A DNA stretch of 11,793 nucleotides. It comes from Ruminococcaceae bacterium UBA1772 (lineage in GTDB: Bacteria > Bacillota > Clostridia > Oscillospirales > Acutalibacteraceae). The DNA is taken from positions 943 through 12,735 of the forward strand of contig DCGS01000088.1 of assembly GCA_002314645.1 (NCBI GenBank), in the 5' to 3' direction. Position numbers and translations under genes: made by a program. The notes beneath the pieces are model-generated. The model was not told where the DNA came from. It saw only the letters and a program-made list of their open reading frames with translations, and searched no databases. Position 1 is the stretch's first letter. Each line of letters begins with the position of its first letter. Positions 1 through 5,448 of this stretch are shown here, one piece after another.

Positions 1-2361
1 ATGCTTGGTAACTTCTCATTTGGAGATTACTTCAAGCATGAGGCATGCCCTTGGGCATGGGAATTCTTAACAGAGGTTCTTGAAATCCCTGCTGAGAAGC
101 TTTATTGCTCAATCTATCAGGATGACGATGAAGCATATGACATCTGGACAAAGGAAGTTGGAGTTGACCCATCTCACATTGTTAGACTCGGTAAAGAGGA
201 TAACTTCTGGGAGCACGGTTCAGGTCCTTGCGGTCCTTGCTCAGAAATCTACTATGACCGCGGAGAAAAGTATGGCTGCGGTTCACCAGACTGTGGCGTA
301 GGCTGTGACTGTGACCGTTACATGGAAGTGTGGAACAACGTATTCACACAGTTCGACAACGACGGAAACAACAACTACACACCACTTGATCATCCAAACA
401 TTGACACAGGTATGGGTCTTGAAAGACTTGCTTGCGTAATGCAGGACGTTGGAAACCTCTTCGAGGTAGACACAGTTCAGAACATTATGAAGCACATTTC
501 AAAGATTGCTGGTGTTGAATACCACGAGGATGAAAAGAAGGACGTTTCTCTTCGTGTAATTACAGACCATATCCGTAGTACAACATTCATGATTTCAGAC
601 GGTATCATGCCTTCAAACGAAGGTAGAGGCTACGTTCTTCGTAGACTCCTTCGCCGTGCTGCTCGTCATGGCCGTTTACTTGGCATTGATCACACATTCC
701 TTTCAGAGGTTGCTGAAACAGTAATCAACGAAAACAAGGAAGCATATCCAAACCTCGTTGAAAAGCACGACTTCATCATCAAGGTTATTGACGCTGAAGA
801 AGAGAACTTCAACAAGACAATTGACACAGGTATGCAGCTCCTCTCATCTATGATTGAGAATTCAAAGTCAAAGACTCTTTCAGGTGAGGATGCATTCAAG
901 CTTTCAGATACATTCGGTTTCCCAATTGACCTTACAAAAGAAATTCTTGAAGAAGCTGGCATGACAGTAGACGAGGACAAGTTCCAGGAACTTGTTGCAG
1001 AGCAGAAGAAGCTTGCTAAGGCAGACGCAGCAAAGAAGAAGGTTGCAGAAGCTTGGAAGGGCGACGAAGACGTTACTGCAGACATGCCAAAGACAATATT
1101 CACAGGCTACACTTCATTTGAATCAGACTCAGTAGTTCTTGCCATTGTTAAGGATGGCACACTTGTAGATGAAGCTGATATTGGCGATGAAATTGCTGTA
1201 GTTCTTGACAACACAGCATTCTACGCTGAAAGCGGTGGACAGGTAGGAGACACTGGTGTAATTGAGTGCGAAGGCTTCACAATTGAAGTATCTGACACAC
1301 AGAAGACACCAAACGGTGTATTCCTTCACTTCGGTACAGTTGCAACAGGTCTTGCAAAGGTTAACGAAAAGGTTAAGGCTTCTGTATCTCTTGAAAGACG
1401 TAAGTCAATCATGAGAAACCACACAGCAGCTCACCTTCTCCAGGCAGCACTTCGTGAGGCTCTTGGTACACACGTTGAGCAGGCTGGTCAGCTTGTTAAC
1501 GACACAGCTGTACGTTTTGACTTCACTCACTTCCAGGCTCTTACAGCAGAGGAAATTGCAAAGGTAGAGGCTCGTGTAAACGAGGTTATTTTTGAAAGCA
1601 TTCCTGTTACAATGACAGAAATGCCAATTGAGGAAGCAAAGAAAATTGGTGCAATGGCACTCTTCGGAGAAAAGTATGGCGACATAGTTCGCGTTGTTAA
1701 AGCATCTGACTTCTCAGTTGAATTCTGCGGTGGTACACACGTAGACAACTCAGGCAAGCTTGGCCTCTTCAAGATTGTTAGCGAGTCATCTGTTGCTGCT
1801 GGTGTTCGTAGAATTGAGGCTGTAACAGGTAAGGGCATTCTTAAGTACATTCAGGAAAATGACATGCTTATCCAGAAGACAGCAGCTGCAATGAAGCTTA
1901 CAAACGTTTCTGAGCTTGACAAGAAGGCTTCTGGCCTTGCTGCTGAAGTAAAGACACTTGAGAAGCAGGTTGAGGCTCTCAGCGCTGAACTTGCTGAAAT
2001 AAACGCAAAGAACATGCTTTCAGATGCTAAGGTAATTGGCAACATTAAGCTTGTTACTTCAAACGTACCAAACGTACAGGGCGGAGAACTCCGTAAAATG
2101 GCTGACAGCACAGCAGCATCTGACCCACAAATTGTTGCAGTATTTGCAAGCGTTTGCGGAGACAAGGTAAGCTTTGCTTGTGCATGTGGTGCAGACGCTG
2201 TAAAGAGCGGCGCACATGCTGGCAACATTGTTAAGGCTGTTGCTGCAGTAGCAGGCGGTTCAGGCGGCGGAAAGCCAGACAGCGCTATGGCTGGTGGTAA
2301 AGACGCGTCTAAGGTAGACGAGGCTCTTTCTAGCGTGGAAGGTCTTGTAGCAGCACTTTAA
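1..2361 (+). CDS. alaS: Alanyl-tRNA synthetase, 5'-truncated by the window edge
   Basis: AlaRS activates alanine with ATP and charges tRNA-Ala; its editing site removes misacylated Ser/Gly. The visible 786 residues start at the conserved internal MLGNFSFGDYFK, which lies near residue 93 of the E. coli enzyme. The ATG at base 1 is therefore not the true start, and about 90 residues are missing; the full protein would be about 878 aa, normal for the family. Fragment order: remaining class II catalytic core (GPCGPCSEIYYDRG near 77-88; DTGMGLER near 136-143), tRNA-recognition region, editing domain with metal-site motifs H474xxxH478 and C576xxxH580, a coiled-coil linker near 640-670, and the C-terminal DHHA1 domain with a Gly-rich stretch before GGKD. 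Codon use is strongly biased (Phe mostly TTC, Lys mostly AAG), as expected for a highly expressed gene. It is followed after 74 nt by a HIT hydrolase gene. Confidence 0.97.
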   Translation: MLGNFSFGDYFKHEACPWAWEFLTEVLEIPAEKLYCSIYQDDDEAYDIWTKEVGVDPSHIVRLGKEDNFWEHGSGPCGPCSEIYYDRGEKYGCGSPDCGVGCDCDRYMEVWNNVFTQFDNDGNNNYTPLDHPNIDTGMGLERLACVMQDVGNLFEVDTVQNIMKHISKIAGVEYHEDEKKDVSLRVITDHIRSTTFMISDGIMPSNEGRGYVLRRLLRRAARHGRLLGIDHTFLSEVAETVINENKEAYPNLVEKHDFIIKVIDAEEENFNKTIDTGMQLLSSMIENSKSKTLSGEDAFKLSDTFGFPIDLTKEILEEAGMTVDEDKFQELVAEQKKLAKADAAKKKVAEAWKGDEDVTADMPKTIFTGYTSFESDSVVLAIVKDGTLVDEADIGDEIAVVLDNTAFYAESGGQVGDTGVIECEGFTIEVSDTQKTPNGVFLHFGTVATGLAKVNEKVKASVSLERRKSIMRNHTAAHLLQAALREALGTHVEQAGQLVNDTAVRFDFTHFQALTAEEIAKVEARVNEVIFESIPVTMTEMPIEEAKKIGAMALFGEKYGDIVRVVKASDFSVEFCGGTHVDNSGKLGLFKIVSESSVAAGVRRIEAVTGKGILKYIQENDMLIQKTAAAMKLTNVSELDKKASGLAAEVKTLEKQVEALSAELAEINAKNMLSDAKVIGNIKLVTSNVPNVQGGELRKMADSTAASDPQIVAVFASVCGDKVSFACACGADAVKSGAHAGNIVKAVAAVAGGSGGGKPDSAMAGGKDASKVDEALSSVEGLVAAL

Positions 2362-2363
2362 TG

Positions 2364-2396
2364 CCGTTCATTCCGTTTTTTAGACCGTTTATTCCA
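2364..2396 (+). repeat. Imperfect 12-bp direct repeat in the alaS-hinT gap
   Basis: CCGTTCATTCCG (2364-2375) and CCGTTTATTCCA (2385-2396) match at 10 of 12 positions. Their starts are 21 bp apart, about two helical turns. The repeat fills the first half of the 74-nt gap between alaS and hinT. It could be a protein-binding site or simple chance; no promoter or hairpin was recognised beside it. Confidence 0.25.
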
Positions 2397-2435
2397 ATTT
2401 GGTTTACAGATAGTAAAAAAGGAGTTGAAATATAA

Positions 2436-2777
2436 ATGGATTGCCTTTTTTGTAAAATAATTGCTGGTGAAATTCCAAGCACAAAGGTATATGAGGATGA
2501 CCTCTGCTACGCATTCCGTGACATTGCACCTCAGGGCCCAACACACGTGCTTGTAATTCCAAAGGAGCATATTCAGTCGGTAAATGCCATTAACTCTTCA
2601 AACTCTTCAGTAGTTGCTCACATTTTTGAAGTAATTCCAGAAATTGCAAAGGCTGAGGGTATTGCTGAAGAAGGCTACCGTGTTGTTTCAAATATTGGAG
2701 AACGTGGACAGCAGACAGTTCCACATCTTCACTTCCACATTATTGGTGGAAGAGATATGACTTGGCCTCCAGGCTAA
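2436..2777 (+). CDS. hinT: HIT-family nucleotide hydrolase (Hint-like)
   Basis: This 113-aa protein is a full-length HIT-superfamily member of the Hint branch. Such enzymes hydrolyse phosphoramidate and acyl-adenylate bonds of AMP conjugates. The diagnostic motif HLHFHI is at residues 97-102; by analogy with Hint1 the middle His (H99) is the likely nucleophile. C3 and C6 (CLFC) match the N-terminal pair that can bind zinc, with other residues, in many bacterial members. The ATG at 2436 is preceded by AAAGGAG with normal spacing. It follows alaS by 74 nt in the same direction and is closed by a terminator, so co-transcription with alaS is likely. E. coli and human Hint proteins hydrolyse lysyl-AMP made by lysyl-tRNA synthetase, which makes the alaS neighbour suggestive; activity on alanyl-AMP is inference. 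Confidence 0.93.
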   Translation: MDCLFCKIIAGEIPSTKVYEDDLCYAFRDIAPQGPTHVLVIPKEHIQSVNAINSSNSSVVAHIFEVIPEIAKAEGIAEEGYRVVSNIGERGQQTVPHLHFHIIGGRDMTWPPG

Positions 2778-2783
2778 GAATTG

Positions 2784-2789
2784 TATACA
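2784..2789 (+). promoter_or_regulatory. Weak candidate -10 box upstream of comEC
   Basis: TATACA at 2784-2789 lies 16 bp after TTGGCC (2762-2767, inside the end of hinT). Each box matches the sigma-A consensus at about four of six positions. A transcript would begin near 2796, at the edge of the terminator hairpin. It is the only promoter-like pair I could find before comEC and is poor, so it is listed only as a possibility. Confidence 0.2.
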
Positions 2790-2794
2790 AAAGA

Positions 2795-2832
2795 AGCAGT
2801 CCAAAACTTACAGTTTGGGGCTGCTTTTTTTT
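2795..2832 (+). terminator. Rho-independent terminator after hinT
   Basis: The 5' arm AGCAGTCCAAAAC (2795-2807) and 3' arm GTTTGGGGCTGCT (2813-2825) pair over 13 positions with one G-U wobble and one mismatch, around the 5-nt loop TTACA. Eight T residues follow (2825-2832). This is a textbook intrinsic terminator and should end the alaS-hinT transcript. Confidence 0.9.
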
Positions 2833-4335
2833 ATGTTTCCACTTAGCTTTATATTCGGTTTTTCAATGCTTGTTTTTGGATTTTTATATACATTACTAGA
2901 AGTTTATTTATCTGGTGTATTAGTGTATATAATTTGGGGTGTTTTGGCTTTGGCGGCAATCTCCGTTTTTACTTTATTTAAAAGGAAAAACAAGGTATAT
3001 ACCCTTGCACTTCTTGGGGTAATTTTAATATCTGTTTTGTACCTTTGTCGACTTAGTTTTTCATATTCAGCATGTATGAATTTGGCGGAGAAATACAGTG
3101 GTGTTCAAAGTCCAAATGTGGAGTGCGTTGTCCTGTCAAAAAGTCGGGTGAAAAATGAGAAGAGTGAAATGTTCACAGTGGACGTTTTAGTACGTTCGGT
3201 TGAAGGGGAGAAGCTACCACTTAGAAAACCTAAAATGCGTCTCAGCGTTAAACAAGTGCCATTTTCAGTTGGAGATGTACTTGTTGTAAACACAAAGCTT
3301 AAACCGTCAATTTTAAAGTCTAAGGGCATTATGTGGGAAGGAAGAGTATACTCTGAAATTCTAGTAGTTAATCAGGTGAAATTTATTCACCTTTTAGGTG
3401 CTGTTAGAAACAAGATTCATGATGCAATTTTTGACTATTTACCGTACGACTATGCAGCGGTATCTTTGGGCATGCTGACAGGAGAAAAAGATGCTCTGCC
3501 AAAGGACATTTCTACGTCCTTTAAGATGGCTGGAATTATACACCTTTTTTCTGTGTCTGGCTTTCATGTTGGACTATTTGGAATGCTTGTAAACAAGGGA
3601 CTTTTGGGCATTGGGTTTAACAAAAAAGGAACGTCCCTTTTAAGCATTTTCTTTGTCCTTTTTTACCTCTTTTTAACGGGTGCTTCAGTCAGTACAATGC
3701 GTGCAAGTTTAATGCTCATAATCTTCTTTGTTGGACGAATTTTTCGCATGGATTCAGATGCACTTTCATCTCTTGGAATTGCAGCTGCTTTTATCCTTCT
3801 TCTTGATCCATTCACGGCGGGTGACATGGGCTTCCTTTTATCCTTTTTTGCAACGCTTGGTATAATTGTCATAAAGCCAATGCTTTCAAAAAGAATACCA
3901 GAAGTCATATCCGTATCTTTGTCAGCGCTCGCATTTACCACTCCAATTATGTGCATTTTTGGAGGTGATATTTCACTGCTCGCGCCTTTGGGAAACCTAC
4001 TATGCGGTGGCGTTGCATCCGCATCAATCATTTTCTGCTTTGTAGGGTATATAGCCTCAATTTTTCCTTTTACTACGTTTATTTCTTACCCTGCATTCCT
4101 TGTGACTGGACTCTGTGACAAGTTCGTTATTTTTGTAAGTTCAACTCTTGAAAAAGTGCCCTATATGTATATGACAGGGGAGTCAAATTCTCTAGTGTTT
4201 ACGACGGCGTCTGCGCTTCTTTTTTGCGCTTTGGTTTTACTCATTTCACACGACTCAAAAAAAGGCGGTCGCATGGCTTTGTTTGTTCCACTTTGCATGT
4301 ATTTTGTGAGCTTCATCTTTTTAATATTTTCTTAA
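2833..4335 (+). CDS. comEC: ComEC/Rec2-type DNA uptake channel lacking the C-terminal nuclease-like domain
   Basis: ComEC forms the inner-membrane channel for single-stranded DNA in natural transformation. This copy has hydrophobic segments in residues 1-75, a soluble OB-fold-like (DUF4131-type) region near 85-180, and then the polytopic Competence domain from about 215 to the end. The hallmark HLFSVSGFHVGL is at 237-248. At 500 aa it is much shorter than the roughly 750-aa B. subtilis protein because the C-terminal metallo-beta-lactamase domain is absent. Only 75 nt lie before the next gene, so no remnant remains. The frame is open upstream to a TTG at 2815 inside the terminator stem; I chose ATG 2833, directly after the T-tract. 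No proper Shine-Dalgarno site is visible, the nearest being GGGG at 2817-2820. Phe is mostly TTT, unlike alaS, suggesting low expression. comEC upstream of holA is the usual Bacillota order. Confidence 0.85.
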   Translation: MFPLSFIFGFSMLVFGFLYTLLEVYLSGVLVYIIWGVLALAAISVFTLFKRKNKVYTLALLGVILISVLYLCRLSFSYSACMNLAEKYSGVQSPNVECVVLSKSRVKNEKSEMFTVDVLVRSVEGEKLPLRKPKMRLSVKQVPFSVGDVLVVNTKLKPSILKSKGIMWEGRVYSEILVVNQVKFIHLLGAVRNKIHDAIFDYLPYDYAAVSLGMLTGEKDALPKDISTSFKMAGIIHLFSVSGFHVGLFGMLVNKGLLGIGFNKKGTSLLSIFFVLFYLFLTGASVSTMRASLMLIIFFVGRIFRMDSDALSSLGIAAAFILLLDPFTAGDMGFLLSFFATLGIIVIKPMLSKRIPEVISVSLSALAFTTPIMCIFGGDISLLAPLGNLLCGGVASASIIFCFVGYIASIFPFTTFISYPAFLVTGLCDKFVIFVSSTLEKVPYMYMTGESNSLVFTTASALLFCALVLLISHDSKKGGRMALFVPLCMYFVSFIFLIFS

Positions 4336-4343
4336 AGTAACAT

Positions 4344-4372
4344 TTGAATATGTAGAAAATTTAGTGTATAAT
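4344..4372 (+). promoter_or_regulatory. Sigma-A-type promoter for the holA operon
   Basis: TTGAAT (4344-4349), a 17-bp spacer and TATAAT (4367-4372) give a near-consensus housekeeping promoter in the 75-nt comEC-holA gap. Transcription should begin near 4379, leaving a leader of about 30 nt before the holA ATG at 4411. No terminator follows comEC, so read-through from upstream may add to it. Confidence 0.8.
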
Positions 4373-4397
4373 GTTCCGTGTATACACAAAATGTTGT

Positions 4398-4403
4398 AGA
4401 GGT
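4398..4403 (+). promoter_or_regulatory. Ribosome binding site that fixes the holA start
   Basis: AGAGGT lies 7 nt before ATG 4411. An in-frame GTG at 4378 would give a protein 11 residues longer but coincides with the predicted transcription start, so the ATG is preferred. Confidence 0.65.
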
Positions 4404-4410
4404 CGTAAAT

Positions 4411-5448
4411 ATGAAACTTGAGGAGAAAACACTTTGGGCGAATATTAAATCTGAAAACTATTTGCCCGTGTATCTCATAAACGGTAACGATGGTTACCTC
4501 AAACAGAAATATGTTTCACTCTTTGCTGACAGGGTTGTTCCTGCCGGCCTTGAAGCATTTAACCTCCACAAGTTTGAGGGCGATGTAACCTCCGTAGACG
4601 AAATTGCTACATGTGTTGAAGCGCTCCCAGCCATGTGTGAAAAGACATGCGTAATTGTTCACGACCTTCCATTTGGTGAATTGACAGAAGACGAGCAAAC
4701 TCAAATGAAGGCAATGCTTGAAGACCTACCTGACACATGCGTACTCGTATTCTGGCAGGACACAGAAAGCATTTCTCAGAGAACAAGCTTTGGCAAGGAA
4801 GTTGTAAAACTCATAGACAAAGCAGGTGCTGTATGCACCATAGACAAGAGAGACTCAAAGAGTCTTACTCAGTTTATTGTTGAGGAATGCAAAAAGAACA
4901 ACAGACAAATAGACTTTGACACAGCTCTTTATTTCCTCCAGTCGGTAGGAGATGACATGAGCAACCTCATAAATGAAATCAACAAGGTTTGCTTCTATGT
5001 GGATTCGGTTGTTACAAGAGCAGATATAGATGCAGTAGCAGTTAAATCGCTCGAGGCTACAACCTTCAAAATGCTCGACTACCTTCTTGATAACGATTTT
5101 GGAAATGCATACAAAAGTCTTGGCATTCTCTTTGACCAGAAGACTGAGCCTACCATCATTGTCGGCGCAATTGTAAGCTCATACGTGGACATGTACAGGG
5201 CAAGAATTACTGTTGAGTCAGGACATTCTTTGTCTGAACTTAAGTCAGCATACCCTGGAACATACAAGAATGACTACAGACTCAAGGGTGCTTTGGCACG
5301 CTCAAAGAAGTATTCAGTAAACGGACTTCGTGAGGCCCTTGAAATGCTTTCACGCGTGGACATTGCAAACAAGCGCACCTTCTCAGGCGAAAGACTTTCA
5401 ATAGAGAAGCTCTTTATTGATCTTGCTATGGCAAGGAGGATCAAGTAA
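4411..5448 (+). CDS. holA: DNA polymerase III delta subunit (clamp-loader wrench)
   Basis: HolA is the clamp-loader subunit that opens the beta sliding clamp so that it can be placed on DNA. The 345-aa product has the normal delta length. It begins with the family-like PVYLINGNDGYLKQKYV (residues 19-35), where a degenerate NGND replaces a functional P-loop, consistent with delta not hydrolysing ATP. The AAA+-like core continues through domains I and II. Domain III spans about residues 210-345 and carries the typical C-terminal patterns ALARSKKYS and FSGERLSIEKLF. The position after comEC matches many Bacillota. It is the first gene of the operon under the 4344-4372 promoter. Its stop codon overlaps the next start by one base (TAATG), and the next gene's Shine-Dalgarno site lies inside its 3' end. 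Confidence 0.93.
   Translation: MKLEEKTLWANIKSENYLPVYLINGNDGYLKQKYVSLFADRVVPAGLEAFNLHKFEGDVTSVDEIATCVEALPAMCEKTCVIVHDLPFGELTEDEQTQMKAMLEDLPDTCVLVFWQDTESISQRTSFGKEVVKLIDKAGAVCTIDKRDSKSLTQFIVEECKKNNRQIDFDTALYFLQSVGDDMSNLINEINKVCFYVDSVVTRADIDAVAVKSLEATTFKMLDYLLDNDFGNAYKSLGILFDQKTEPTIIVGAIVSSYVDMYRARITVESGHSLSELKSAYPGTYKNDYRLKGALARSKKYSVNGLREALEMLSRVDIANKRTFSGERLSIEKLFIDLAMARRIK
5433..5440 (+). promoter_or_regulatory. Strong Shine-Dalgarno for the M5-like/CCA fusion
   Basis: AAGGAGGA at 5433-5440 sits inside the holA 3' end, 7 nt before ATG 5448. No comparable site precedes Met196 (6033), where the CCA enzyme part would begin if it were a separate gene. This supports one start and one fused polypeptide. 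Confidence 0.85.

Noticed and set aside
1..3. ATG at base 1 as the true alaS start
   Set aside because: The residue corresponds to a conserved internal Met near position 93 of AlaRS; the N-terminal motif 1 region must lie left of the window.
690..1103. - strand frame of 137 codons opposite alaS
   Set aside because: Low-complexity Ser/Ala/Phe content is typical of the complement of a biased coding sequence; no motif or start signal supports it.
2358..2570. - strand frame spanning the alaS-hinT gap
   Set aside because: It overlaps the conserved N-terminus of hinT and has no family features; probably spurious.
2815..2833. TTG 2815 as the comEC start
   Set aside because: It lies within the terminator 3' arm and adds only GLLFF-type residues encoded by the hairpin and T-tract; ATG 2833 is more plausible, although weak.
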